Positions 25,191 to 33,060 of a DNA stretch of 49,163 bases are shown piece by piece (within the stretch, counting starts at the first letter, position 1; every line of letters begins with the position of its first letter). This stretch comes from a virus. The stretch is taken from the IMG/VR virus record IMGVR_UViG_3300005527_002496, positions 1 to 49,163 of that record; one strand, 5' to 3'. The notes under the pieces are model-generated. The model was not told the origin of the DNA, did not search any database, and saw only the letters and a program-made list of their open reading frames with translations. Position numbers and translations under genes: made by a program.

Positions 25191-25661
25191 ATGCTCATTC
25201 AGTTTCAAACCCCCAGTGGCGAAGTGGTGAATACCGCGTTCGTTACGCCCCAGATCTTGGCCACCAATGGTCCGTGGAGCAAGCTCATCACCTACCCGAC
25301 CTATGCTAACCCGGGCAATTACAGCTACAGCGGTCCCTACTTTGGCAACACGCCTCCCGGCGTTAACCAAAACCCGGGCGCTAACGCCAAGGGTAACACC
25401 GAGCCGGTCGAAGGTCAACTGACCACCCAGTATCTGGACGAAGATACTTTGGTTCCCTTTGGCCCCACCGGTAGCTACCTCTTCCCGCTGGGTCAGGGTG
25501 GCTCCTATCTTGGCTTCTACAGCGCCACCGGTGTGCTGTACACCAAGTGGAAAATGGACGATGCCACCGCCGTGAGCGATGCCATCACGAGCATCGCCAC
25601 CGCCCTTGGTGCCGGTGATGCCTACCTGCTGCTCGGCTCCGACGGCGCTGCCATCCCGTAA
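25191..25661 (+). CDS. Probable small virion or decoration-type protein (156 aa)
   Basis: A Gly/Thr/Pro/Tyr-rich, beta-type protein (YPTYANPGNYSYSGPYFGN, then FGPTGSYLFPLGQGGSYLG) ending in an Ala-rich segment and GSDGAAIP. It has a strong promoter in front and a clean intrinsic terminator behind, so it forms a single-gene unit likely made in quantity. Its GC-rich, codon-biased sequence resembles the capsid gene. I infer a head fibre or decoration protein; no family is recognised. Confidence 0.65.
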   Translation: MLIQFQTPSGEVVNTAFVTPQILATNGPWSKLITYPTYANPGNYSYSGPYFGNTPPGVNQNPGANAKGNTEPVEGQLTTQYLDEDTLVPFGPTGSYLFPLGQGGSYLGFYSATGVLYTKWKMDDATAVSDAITSIATALGAGDAYLLLGSDGAAIP

Positions 25662-25684
25662 GTAATTCTCTTCTTGATATGCAG

Positions 25685-25710
25685 AGGCCCCCGAAAGGGG
25701 GCTTCTTGCT
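25685..25710 (+). terminator. Intrinsic terminator after the 156-aa gene
   Basis: Six-to-eight-pair GC hairpin GCCCCC-GAAA-GGGGGC (25,687-25,702) followed by TTCTTGCTTT. It isolates the 156-aa gene from the next promoter. Confidence 0.75.
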
Positions 25711-25715
25711 TTCAA

Positions 25716-25723
25716 TAGCTTTG
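25716..25723 (+). promoter_or_regulatory. Bacteroidota-type promoter (-7 TAGCTTTG)
   Basis: TAGCTTTG lies four bases before the ATG of the 70-aa coiled-coil gene and directly after the terminator, giving that gene its own nearly leaderless transcript. Confidence 0.6.
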
Positions 25724-25727
25724 TAGT

Positions 25728-25940
25728 ATGAAAGAAGCATTCACCGAGATACGAGAGGACTTTGACAAAATCGTTCAATCCGTGGTCGAGGTCAACAAAG
25801 CGATAACCCGATTTGAGTCCGAGGGCGACTCAAGGTTCGGAATGCTGGTGAACCGCAGGCTGGACGAACTGATGCGTGCGTGTCAGTCCATCAAGAAGAA
25901 AGTGAACGAGACCAGACGAGAGATCAACTCTTCGTATTGA
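25728..25940 (+). CDS. Small coiled-coil protein (70 aa)
   Basis: The whole protein is a charged helix with heptad-like spacing (FDKIVQSVVEVNKAITRFE; MRACQSIKKKVNETRREIN). Four bases separate TAGCTTTG from the ATG. It converges on and overlaps by 17 bases the 65-aa gene on the other strand. No family is recognised. Confidence 0.65.
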   Translation: MKEAFTEIREDFDKIVQSVVEVNKAITRFESEGDSRFGMLVNRRLDELMRACQSIKKKVNETRREINSSY

Positions 25941-26121
25941 TACCAAGGGTGTGGTTGGAACACATCCTCACTTGGTTGGTGTCGAAGAACTTTATTTCCC
26001 CGCTTTCCAGCCCGACCATGAACACGCTGTTGGCCTGTGGGCCGTAGTCTATCAAGCAGATCACTATCCCCTCACCAAGCTCGGTGGAGACCCACAGTAT
26101 CTGCTTGAGCTCGTGTATCAA
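25924..26121 (-). CDS. Small unknown protein (65 aa)
   Basis: A compact beta-type protein (LGEGIVICLIDYGPQANSVF; GLESGEIKFFDTNQVRM) that looks like a small SH3/OB-like barrel and resembles many short phage proteins. It overlaps the stop of the next gene upstream by four bases and so belongs to the minus-strand host-contact operon as its last gene. The function is unknown. Confidence 0.65.
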   Translation of the reverse strand: MIHELKQILWVSTELGEGIVICLIDYGPQANSVFMVGLESGEIKFFDTNQVRMCSNHTLGINTKS

Positions 26122-26423
26122 GGGACCACGATGAGGGAGGGCGTCTCTTCAGCCTTCTCCTCCGCCTTGGGCTCCTCCGGCTTTTGCGCCTCCGCCAGCT
26201 TGTTGATCATCTCAATGGTGCTGGAGAAGATCTCCGGGTGGTTCATGGCCATGTGGGCGACGACGGTTTGCACCATTGCCTCTCCGTAGTTGCCAAGCGC
26301 CTTGGCCATCCCGGGTTCGTCACCGTCGTGAATAATGAACACCTGAAGGTTGCTTGCCTTGGCGTGCTTGCGAAGCTGCTCCGCGAGGATGGACAGCTTC
26401 TTTCGTTTGGGGTTGTTTGTCAT
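26118..26423 (-). CDS. Unknown protein with acidic Pro/Glu tail (101 aa)
   Basis: I place the start at the ATG 26,423 (MTNNPKRKK), which overlaps the TGA of the preceding gene in a TGATG arrangement; longer upstream starts would run deep into that gene. The N-terminus is basic, the middle mainly helical (GNYGEAMVQTVVAHMAMNH), and the last 25 residues are Lys/Glu/Pro-rich and disordered. No family is recognised. Confidence 0.6.
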   Translation of the reverse strand: MTNNPKRKKLSILAEQLRKHAKASNLQVFIIHDGDEPGMAKALGNYGEAMVQTVVAHMAMNHPEIFSSTIEMINKLAEAQKPEEPKAEEKAEETPSLIVVP

Positions 26424-26746
26424 CAGTCTTTCTTTTTGCCTTTGTATCGTGCGAGCATCCGCTTGCCTTTGGCCACGGCGGATGCCTTGTCTCCATGGTG
26501 ACCCCAAGCTTCAAGCGAGAGCTTCAATCGGGTCTTCTTGCCATCCTTCATCAGCGGGCCAGCGGCAGAACCCATGCGGACAAGGAACGAACCCTTGCGG
26601 CGCATCTGCTCGGGGCTGGAAGGCGCTCCTTTGACCGGAGCCTTCAGGTTGCTCCCGGTCTCGCGGTTGTACTTGGCGCGACCGGCAGCGGACAATCCGC
26701 CCTTGGGGTTCTTGTGCTCTTTGCGGAGGTTCACTTGCTTTGCCAT
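26423..26746 (-). CDS. DUF6321-like basic protein (107 aa)
   Basis: The core NPKGGLSAAGRAKYNRETG plus RRKGSFLVRMGSAAGP matches the pattern of DUF6321, a short basic family widespread in phage virion regions, whose function is unknown to me. The start is taken as MAKQV at 26,746. The C-terminus is Lys-rich (GKRMLARYKGKKKD). It is coupled on both sides: its start is next to the tailspike stop and its stop overlaps the next ATG. The family assignment is from memory of the motif, not from a search. Confidence 0.65.
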   Translation of the reverse strand: MAKQVNLRKEHKNPKGGLSAAGRAKYNRETGSNLKAPVKGAPSSPEQMRRKGSFLVRMGSAAGPLMKDGKKTRLKLSLEAWGHHGDKASAVAKGKRMLARYKGKKKD

Positions 26747-26748
26747 GA

Positions 26749-28269
26749 TCACATATTGGTTCCGTCAAACACGTTGATACCCGTGGTTGGGAAAACACCG
26801 TTGGGGCCAGTAGTCTGATTCCAAGTGTTCCCATAGGTGTTGTTGATGAACGGCTGGCGTCCGGGCCACACGCCTGTGATAACAGGGTAGCTGACCTGAC
26901 GCATGGGGTCAATACAACTGGTCATGTTCTGTGCGTTCCAGTACATATCCCCATAGTAGTTGTCGTTGTCCCAGCTTGGGTCAACCACGGTATCGTAACA
27001 CTCGAACTTACGGTCGCCACCAAGCGGACTATATCCCGTATGTAGCCAATGCTTGTATCGCTTCAGGTAGGTGCCGATCATGCGGATGCTGGAGCCGGTG
27101 AGCGGGATGCCCGTAGTGCCATTGCCGCAGTCCGGGTCGTAGAAGTCATCCTTCACTTCCACCATGCTGTCCACTTTGCCACCGTGGGCAAAGGAGGTTC
27201 CACCAATGACAGTAAAGGAGAATCGACCGGACAAACGCGCAAGCATCTGGCCCTTACCCTCGCTGGCGTTGGGCACGCAGAGCGAATACCCGGGATCGGT
27301 CCCGCAGCAGAACGCTTCAAGCTTGTGGCCTGTAAGGGTGATCATGCCTCCCGGGTTACCGTCGTAGTAGTAGGGCCAGAAGTTCGGGTCTCCGTTGGGG
27401 CCGGTGAAGCCCTGACGGAACATATAGATCATGTACGGGTTGTAGTCGCCCGACTGCGTGTAGATGGCAATGTCCGCCGTCCCGCAACCGCGAACACCAA
27501 TTTGGGCCACGTTGTTGTAGAACCCGCTGTTGTGGTACATCACGAACGGGGCAGGGGTGCCGTCGATCAACACACCAAAGTCATTGTGGCGCTCAAAGTA
27601 GCAACGCTCGATGGCCGACTGCTCCCCGGGGGACGACATCATCACCGCGACCTCCTGCTTGGTGGGGTCGTACCACGTACCAGCCGTCCCGAAGAATCGA
27701 AACTGCCGGAACACAAGGGAGTGCGCCCAGCTTGAACCCACGGTCACCGGGGCGAATCGGGGGCAGAGCGTGTTCATGGACCCATCCTCACCGGCATAGG
27801 CCCAGTTGGAGAACGCCATCTTGGTCACGCCTTGGCCGGGGCCGTACAGGCTCTTCCAGTTGGTGTCCGTGCGGTAGATGCTGGTTCCTCCGTTGGCATA
27901 GGTGTCATTCGTCGAACCATCCCCTTCGATCACGCCAAGGGACCAGCGCACCTCGCGGTTCAGCCACCAGCGACCGGCGGGGATCTTTACGCTGGTACGG
28001 TTCTGGGTGGTGTCGATAAGCGGCCACGTTCCGGTGATGCAGCGCAGGGCAGCCTCTTGGAAACAGAACCACTCGTACGTTCCGTTGAGGATGTCGGTGT
28101 TGTTCCAGCCAAGACCCAAGGGGTTGGGCTGGGAGAGCATCTCATAGGTGTTTGGGAACCTGTCCTGAACGAACGAGATGCCGTAGCCAAGGGACGCGAT
28201 GGTCTCAATGTTGTTCTGAGACGACAGGGGGCGCTGTGTGAGCCCATAGTCTTTCGCAACGTCGATCAT
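26749..28269 (-). CDS. Beta-helix tailspike / receptor-binding protein (506 aa)
   Basis: After an N-terminal segment to about residue 90, the protein shows the pattern of a pectate-lyase-like right-handed beta-helix: short beta repeats with Asn, Gly and aromatic ladders (VKIPAGRWWLNREVRWSLG; ERCYFERHNDFGVLIDG; YHNSGFYNNVAQIGVRGCG). Such folds form trimeric tailspikes that bind or cut surface polysaccharide. No catalytic triad can be assigned by eye. It lies in a minus-strand operon with a collagen-like fibre and a GH130-like protein. Confidence 0.7.
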   Translation of the reverse strand: MIDVAKDYGLTQRPLSSQNNIETIASLGYGISFVQDRFPNTYEMLSQPNPLGLGWNNTDILNGTYEWFCFQEAALRCITGTWPLIDTTQNRTSVKIPAGRWWLNREVRWSLGVIEGDGSTNDTYANGGTSIYRTDTNWKSLYGPGQGVTKMAFSNWAYAGEDGSMNTLCPRFAPVTVGSSWAHSLVFRQFRFFGTAGTWYDPTKQEVAVMMSSPGEQSAIERCYFERHNDFGVLIDGTPAPFVMYHNSGFYNNVAQIGVRGCGTADIAIYTQSGDYNPYMIYMFRQGFTGPNGDPNFWPYYYDGNPGGMITLTGHKLEAFCCGTDPGYSLCVPNASEGKGQMLARLSGRFSFTVIGGTSFAHGGKVDSMVEVKDDFYDPDCGNGTTGIPLTGSSIRMIGTYLKRYKHWLHTGYSPLGGDRKFECYDTVVDPSWDNDNYYGDMYWNAQNMTSCIDPMRQVSYPVITGVWPGRQPFINNTYGNTWNQTTGPNGVFPTTGINVFDGTNM

Positions 28270-28295
28270 TTGGCCGGGTATAATAGACCGCTAAT

Positions 28296-28865
28296 TTATG
28301 GAACAAATGCCTTGCCCGTGATCTTCATGAGGTTGTCTCGGCACGATTTTACGTACTCGTCGGGCATTGGCACATTGCACAGAAGGCTGGAGAACAAGTT
28401 CTTGCTTTCCTCGAACTTGCACATCCACCAAGAGGCAATAGCTTTTTGGTACATGAAACCGAACCTCCCCGGGTAGTCAAGTTCGTGGCTTGGTTCTGTG
28501 TCATCGAACCGCTGCAATGCAATGCTGGCTATGGCGTAGCTCTCATGCCAGCTTTTGGTCTCCTCGTAGAACCTGCTGAGCAGAAAGTACGCCTCCGGCC
28601 TGTCGGGGAGAAGGGTGATGGCATGAAGCAATTGATTCTTCTGCGACCCGTTCCTCTTCCCCTGCTTTCTGAAGTTCAGGGCGTTGAGCAACAAGCATTT
28701 GTATGCTAGGTCTTGATCATCAGTAAGTTCTGCCGTGCGAAGGAAGAAAGACAACGACCCCCCGTACTGTTGTTGGTGGTGATACCACATCCCAAGCTCG
28801 TAGTTGGCCACGGGGTCATTGGGGTTGAGGATGTAGTTATTGAGCTTATCCGTTGATGAATTCAT
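28296..28865 (-). CDS. TPR-repeat protein (189 aa)
   Basis: Several 34-residue helix-turn-helix repeats are visible: NYELGMWYHHQQQYGGSLSF (about 19-38), AYKCLLLNALNFRKQGKRNG, PEAYFLLSRFYEETKSWHES and GFMYQKAIASWWMCKFEESK. These have the aromatic/Ala spacing of tetratricopeptide repeats, which mediate protein-protein contact. The sequence resembles TPR units attached to glycosyltransferases in phages and giant viruses. Its start overlaps the GH130-like gene by 20 bases, so the two probably work as partners. Confidence 0.7.
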   Translation of the reverse strand: MNSSTDKLNNYILNPNDPVANYELGMWYHHQQQYGGSLSFFLRTAELTDDQDLAYKCLLLNALNFRKQGKRNGSQKNQLLHAITLLPDRPEAYFLLSRFYEETKSWHESYAIASIALQRFDDTEPSHELDYPGRFGFMYQKAIASWWMCKFEESKNLFSSLLCNVPMPDEYVKSCRDNLMKITGKAFVP

Positions 28866-29805
28866 CTACTGCTTGTTTGGAGATACGCATAATGAACGCA
28901 GCGTTGTCTTGGTAGCCGAAGGTGATCAGATAGTCATCTCCCTTTTCAGCAAGTCCACAACAGAACTCTATGCGTGCGTCCATGAACTTGAACTCTTTGC
29001 TGGCTTGGATGACCTGTAGCCTGTCATCCCAGACCACGAACCTGTGGTAGTACTGGGCGTCTTTGTGTCCTCCCTCGCCATACCAAAAGTCAACCTCATG
29101 CGTGATGGCTAAATACCCGCCCTTGTACGGGATAAGCTGAGACCCGCCACGGATGTCCCTCGGGAACGGGATGAGCGACTTCTCTGTGGACTCGGTCCAC
29201 GCCCGTTCTCCTTCGACCCTGACCACCTCGGTTGGATTGGTCCACTTGACGTAGTGGAACGGTCGATCAATGATGGGCATCCAGTTCTTCTCGCAGTAGC
29301 TATTGTGGTCGGGTGGGTGTACGCGAACCCTGCTGATCTCCTTGTGGCCGCCAAGCTCGGAAAGCTCCATCCTGCCCTGCCCGTTGGATGTGGTGTCCCT
29401 GCGGACGCCGGTGAGGAATAGCTTGTCGTCCCACCTGACCAACCTAGCATCCTCAAGTCCAACGAACGACCATTGTGGTTGATGCAATTGGAGCATCTCA
29501 ACTTTGTCGATCGTGTTGATGCTCAAGTCGTCGTTCAGCCCACAGATGTAGTTCTCGGTCCTGAGCGTCAGGTCGTCTTCCGGGTGAAGGTAGATGAGCG
29601 GGCCATACCACGATGGGAACTTTTGGTCCTTCTCGCTGTGGTAGATGGTGTACTGGACGTGGCGCACATTGACAAGTATTTTGTCGTTGTCCACGATGAT
29701 GGACGGGTTGCACAATCCCGTTCCGCCGGTCAGCGAATGCGGGATGACAAGCGGAGCTACCGCACCGCCCGAACGAAGGGCAATGCTTGCAAGTGTTTCA
29801 GACAT
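28846..29805 (-). CDS. GH130-like five-bladed beta-propeller protein (319 aa)
   Basis: The sequence follows the blade pattern of GH130-type glycoside phosphorylases/hydrolases: NPSIIV (residues 33-38), GLEDARLVRWDDKLFL (116-131), EKNWMPI (172-178), RGGSQLIPYKGGYLAITHEV (about 219-238) and a final IEFCCGLAEKGDDYLITFG. The family acts on beta-mannosides or related glycans; the acidic residue in GLEDAR corresponds to the region of its catalytic Asp. It has no signal peptide. In this position it may alter sugars on tail fibres or act on host surface glycans (inference). It could also be an inactive relative. Confidence 0.7.
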   Translation of the reverse strand: MSETLASIALRSGGAVAPLVIPHSLTGGTGLCNPSIIVDNDKILVNVRHVQYTIYHSEKDQKFPSWYGPLIYLHPEDDLTLRTENYICGLNDDLSINTIDKVEMLQLHQPQWSFVGLEDARLVRWDDKLFLTGVRRDTTSNGQGRMELSELGGHKEISRVRVHPPDHNSYCEKNWMPIIDRPFHYVKWTNPTEVVRVEGERAWTESTEKSLIPFPRDIRGGSQLIPYKGGYLAITHEVDFWYGEGGHKDAQYYHRFVVWDDRLQVIQASKEFKFMDARIEFCCGLAEKGDDYLITFGYQDNAAFIMRISKQAVDEFING

Positions 29806-29815
29806 AAGTACTTGT

Positions 29816-30085
29816 TTACTGAGACGTATGCTGGGTGTACCAATCCTGCATTTGAGAGCGATATGTTGTTTTGAGAAGGTCGTTCAGTTCATTGAAGTAG
29901 ATCTGAGGGCCTACCTGCTCTATTACAGATGTTCCACTTAGCTCATCATCTGGCGACAGGTCTGCAATGTAATCCTGTTCCTTGAACACAATGCCAAACC
30001 TCACCCTTGGCTGACCGTTAAAATTCAACACATCCTTGGTATCGACCACAAGAAGATCAGGCCGTAGGTTAAAGTTGATCTCCAT
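29816..30085 (-). CDS. Small unknown protein of the tail module (89 aa)
   Basis: The start is set at the ATG 30,085 (MEINFNLRPDLLVVDTKD), one base after the collagen-like gene stops. The protein has a beta-type N-terminal half (NGQPRVRFGIVFKEQDY) and helical, Gln/Thr-rich C-terminus. It might be a chaperone or connector for the neighbouring fibre; no motif proves this. Confidence 0.6.
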   Translation of the reverse strand: MEINFNLRPDLLVVDTKDVLNFNGQPRVRFGIVFKEQDYIADLSPDDELSGTSVIEQVGPQIYFNELNDLLKTTYRSQMQDWYTQHTSQ

Positions 30086-30086
30086 T

Positions 30087-31724
30087 TTATTGATATTGAC
30101 GTATCCAGCCAACAATGGCTGTAGCCGTAATTGCACTACCAGCAACCTCTGTTGCAAATTGCAGTGTCAAAGACCCCGAACCGCTTGAGTAAAAATTGCC
30201 CTGCACAATTGCGTAGTTGTTAGTAGTTGCCCTGCTGCTCGCCGTAGCAATAGCAGCGGGACTCAAACCAATGACGGCGGTCGACGATCCATCCGCCGCC
30301 AAAGTTTGATAATTTGTTGTGTATGTCAAATATGTGCCATTTGCTCCTTGCAAAACAAACAAAGAGCCAGTTGATGTTGCTGCCGCATTATACGTTATTG
30401 CAAATTCAAACGTATATCTTCCGGATGCTATTCCAGTAAATGCAGCACTGGTATGCACGTTGGCCACGGACGTGGACGTAGTGGCTTGGTTTCCGCCGGT
30501 ATAATTAAGATCGGTGCTTGTGTAAACAGCGCCCGATGTGCCTTGTATTCCTTGAGTTCCCTGAAGACCAGTAGGGCCGGTGATACCAGTTGTTCCCTGC
30601 AAACCCTGCGTACCCTGCGCTCCAGTAGCCCCGGTTGAGCCGGTCAGACCTTGCAGCCCTTGCGTTCCCTGAGCGCCTGTAGCCCCAGTTGCACCTGTGA
30701 GACCCTGCAACCCTTGCGTTCCCTGAGGTCCGGTCGCGCCAATAAGACCATCGGTTCCTTGCGGTCCCTGAAGACCCTGAGCACCAGTAAAGCCCTGAAT
30801 GCCGGTCGCGCCCTGTGCTGCTGTAGTTCCTTGTATGCCCTGCACCCCCTGTATCCCCTGTATCCCCTGCGTGCCTTGCGGGCCAGCTTGGGTGTACATC
30901 ACTTGGGCCACGGTGACGATGACGCTGGGAATAGCCGGGTGGACAGCATTGGCCACCTCGTGGTGCATGGACACCCTTGTATCTGTTACTGCCCAGTAGA
31001 TCTCAAGCACATCACCGGCGGTGAATGTCGCCATGTAGTTCCACGCCGGGAGGGCATAACCGTCCACACCAGACTGCCTCTTGGGGATGGTTATCTGGCT
31101 GTCGCTGTCGGGGACGTTGACGTTGTTCTTCTTGAACCAGATGTCGATGACCTCCTCCGCGCTATGCGAGTTGGCGAACTGGGCAGAGAACTGGATGTCG
31201 TATGTCCCAGCGTTGGCGAAGGTGATCTGGGTAGGCTGGCCAAGTCCGTTGTTGGTGATGGATATACCGTTGGCCTCTGCTGTGGTACCCAGCTTCATGG
31301 GGTACCCTGTATTGGCCACAGCAGCGGTCTGGTCGGTGATGTCGTAGAACACCCCGTAGTAACCTAGCGCACCGCCGGTGCCGATGGTACCCTGAACACC
31401 CTGAGCACCTTGTATCCCTTGTATCCCCTGAACGATTAGCCCATCGAACGGGTTGCAGCACTCCCCTGCAATGGCGGAGATGTCGTCCACGCACTGCTTG
31501 GCGCCGAACAGGTCGTTGGTCCACCCCTTCTGGTTCTCTATGCCCGAGCGAAGGTCAAGCTGGAAGGTATCCGCGCTCTTGCGTGCGACATAGACCACGT
31601 AGTAGTTCTGGTCCCCCTCGCGCTTGAGCTCATACCACACCCGGGTCATGTCAGTACCCAGAATGGTGACAACGAACGACCCTACGTCGAAGGTGACCTT
31701 GGAGTTGGTGAAGACTGCGGTCAT
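30087..31724 (-). CDS. Collagen-like tail fibre protein (545 aa)
   Basis: Two Gly-x-y tracts are present: residues about 97-120 (short) and 281-398 (long, rich in GIQG, GLQG, GATG units). Between them (about 121-278) is a beta-rich domain resembling C1q/TNF-type jelly-rolls, and residues 400-545 form a second beta domain with Thr/Ser/Ala-rich sequence. Collagen-like phage fibres form trimeric rods with globular heads, so this is probably a receptor-binding fibre. DNA for 30,100-30,500 is AT-richer than its surroundings, which suggests a recently exchanged tip domain. Confidence 0.8.
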   Translation of the reverse strand: MTAVFTNSKVTFDVGSFVVTILGTDMTRVWYELKREGDQNYYVVYVARKSADTFQLDLRSGIENQKGWTNDLFGAKQCVDDISAIAGECCNPFDGLIVQGIQGIQGAQGVQGTIGTGGALGYYGVFYDITDQTAAVANTGYPMKLGTTAEANGISITNNGLGQPTQITFANAGTYDIQFSAQFANSHSAEEVIDIWFKKNNVNVPDSDSQITIPKRQSGVDGYALPAWNYMATFTAGDVLEIYWAVTDTRVSMHHEVANAVHPAIPSVIVTVAQVMYTQAGPQGTQGIQGIQGVQGIQGTTAAQGATGIQGFTGAQGLQGPQGTDGLIGATGPQGTQGLQGLTGATGATGAQGTQGLQGLTGSTGATGAQGTQGLQGTTGITGPTGLQGTQGIQGTSGAVYTSTDLNYTGGNQATTSTSVANVHTSAAFTGIASGRYTFEFAITYNAAATSTGSLFVLQGANGTYLTYTTNYQTLAADGSSTAVIGLSPAAIATASSRATTNNYAIVQGNFYSSGSGSLTLQFATEVAGSAITATAIVGWIRQYQ

Positions 31725-31725
31725 A

Positions 31726-31818
31726 CTAGTTCATGCAGTAGATGAAGGAGTAGTCCCCTCCGACGATGGACACAAAGATACCATCAGAGTAGTAGAAGTA
31801 CTCAACCTCCTGTTCCAC
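31726..31818 (-). CDS. Possible 30-aa peptide coupled to the fibre gene
   Basis: A GTG at 31,818 opens a frame (MEQEVEYFYYSDGIFVSIVG...) that ends in TAG one base before the fibre ATG. The tyrosine-rich sequence looks protein-like and the spacing suggests coupling, but there is no ATG and the frame closes just upstream. It may be a remnant of a longer gene. Confidence 0.3.
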   Translation of the reverse strand: MEQEVEYFYYSDGIFVSIVGGDYSFIYCMN

Positions 31819-31882
31819 AGGGGTAAATGTATGGTCTTAGAAACTTTTTTGTCGTCCACGTCGAAAGTTCCATCGGATGTTG

Positions 31883-31890
31883 TATGTTTG
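31883..31890 (+). promoter_or_regulatory. Bacteroidota-type promoter (-7 TATGTTTG)
   Basis: TATGTTTG on the plus strand starts a long leader of about 280 bases before the first small gene at 32,176. No good -33 element was found at 19-21 bases. Confidence 0.5.
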
Positions 31891-32175
31891 CCCCACTGAG
31901 AAGGTCATGTGAGCCACAAGCACTCTCCCTCGCTAGTAGCCATAGGCGGGGTAACCAAAGGGACAACTTGCAGCAGGTGCTGCTTGGATCACGTAAATAT
32001 CCCTTGAGGGATGAGAGAAAGACTTTTCGTGGGGGGCCTTTTCTTTCTTTCTCTCTTTTCCCTCTCTTCCTTTATGTTCTGGGGGACTTCTTTTCCTTCT
32101 CTCGCTTTTCTCTCTTTCTTTCTTTAAGCAGTGGGGGGTGTGGGGCGAGAAGAGTAAAAAAAAACAAGTAGTAAG
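31891..32175 (+). other. Long non-coding leader with hairpins and two polypyrimidine tracts
   Basis: No credible gene is visible here. It contains a hairpin GCAGC-AGGT-GCTGC (31,970-31,983), a nine-pair stem between 32,013-32,021 and 32,047-32,055, and two nearly pure C/T tracts (32,037-32,073 and 32,087-32,125). The stem followed by T-rich sequence may terminate a short RNA started at 31,883. Confidence 0.5.
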
Positions 32176-32436
32176 TTGAATACAACTAAGTATTATGTGG
32201 TATGGTTGAACAATGCTGAACAGCCAGTACTACTTAACAAACTACCCAAAGACAGTAGTGTGTATCTTTACACAGACGATGCTGACGAGGCGATGCTCCT
32301 GATGAAGAAGCAGAAGCCGAGTTGGAATGATGTTGTAGAGCACAACAAAAAAAACAAGTCCAAGTGGAGTTCCAAGTTCGACAGGATGAACTTCTCAAGG
32401 GCTGCCTTGATAAGGAGAAATCACGGTCACAGGTAA
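32176..32436 (+). CDS. Small unknown protein, TTG start (86 aa)
   Basis: The frame opens with TTG after an A-rich leader; no in-frame ATG is available near the start. The sequence is protein-like: NTTKYYVVWLNNAEQPVLL, an acidic patch (YTDDADEAML) and a basic C-terminus (NFSRAALIRRNHGHR). It is the first gene of the control-region micro-operon. No family is recognised. Confidence 0.5.
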   Translation: MNTTKYYVVWLNNAEQPVLLNKLPKDSSVYLYTDDADEAMLLMKKQKPSWNDVVEHNKKNKSKWSSKFDRMNFSRAALIRRNHGHR

Positions 32437-32477
32437 AAAGAGAAAGAAAGGCCATCTGGATAGCACAAAGACTCACC

Positions 32478-32597
32478 ATGAAGTGTGACTGTGGATGTGG
32501 CCAGATGTTGCTTGAGAGGGACCAGAGACCGATCACCGTGGACAAAAAAGTCATTCAGCTTTCGGCCTTTTCAAAAAAAACGACCACGAACAAATGA
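32478..32597 (+). CDS. Cys-rich mini-protein (39 aa)
   Basis: The ATG at 32,478 gives MKCDCGCGQMLLERDQRP..., with three closely spaced Cys in C-x-C-x-C, possibly half of a zinc site. A longer version using a GTG at 32,364 would overlap the previous gene by 73 bases and is less likely. Its TGA overlaps the next ATG (ATGA). Confidence 0.5.
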   Translation: MKCDCGCGQMLLERDQRPITVDKKVIQLSAFSKKTTTNK

Positions 32598-32713
32598 AAA
32601 AGCAAAGCAAACCAACTGCGTGCTGGAAAGGGTACGAGATGGTTGGTACCAAAAAGAAGAATGGGAAGAGCGTTCCCAACTGCGTGCCCAAGAAGCCCAC
32701 GAAGAAAAAATAA
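32594..32713 (+). CDS. Mini-protein with GYE-VGTK-K-GK-VPNCVP motif (39 aa)
   Basis: The frame contains CWKGYEMVGTKKKNGK followed by SVPNCVPKK. This motif recurs in many phage proteins, usually as a short tail on larger proteins; here it stands alone. Two Cys (10 and 30) frame the motif. Role unknown. The start overlaps the stop of the preceding mini-gene by one ATGA unit, supporting real translation. Confidence 0.6.
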   Translation: MKKQSKPTACWKGYEMVGTKKKNGKSVPNCVPKKPTKKK

Positions 32714-32834
32714 GCTGCCGAGGTGTTTACTGAGGTACAAGCATAAACCCGTCCGTGGACATCCCACGGCACTATGCCCTCAGACAGCCGGGACAAATAT
32801 ATCACAACTCTCTGAAAACCAACAACTTACCATC

Positions 32835-33059
32835 GTGGACGAAAACTTGAACCAAGACCTTGAGGGTCTGCGCGACTACGTCGAGAACTACGTCAAGCCA
32901 ATGGCAGAAAGCGTAGAGAAGCTTGTGACCACGATAGAGAAGCTCGAGATGGCCCTCGCCCGCCACGAAGAGCAGATTAAGTACATCAGTGGCCGTATCA
33001 GCGAACAAGACGCCGACATGGCCCACGTGTTCCGCCTGATGTCCACACTACCCCGCTGA
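32835..33059 (+). CDS. Small coiled-coil protein, GTG start (74 aa)
   Basis: The preferred start is the GTG at 32,835 (DENLNQDLEGLRDYVENYV); the open frame extends further upstream but reads as low-quality sequence overlapping the 39-aa gene. The body is one long amphipathic helix (AESVEKLVTTIEKLEMALAR; HEEQIKYISGRISEQDADM) typical of a coiled-coil oligomer. The next gene begins one base after its stop. Confidence 0.6.
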   Translation: MDENLNQDLEGLRDYVENYVKPMAESVEKLVTTIEKLEMALARHEEQIKYISGRISEQDADMAHVFRLMSTLPR

Positions 33060-33060
33060 C

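Noticed and set aside
32794-32801. TATATTTG on the minus strand
   Set aside because: No plausible minus-strand gene follows; it lies in a stretch of plus-strand mini-genes, so it is likely chance.
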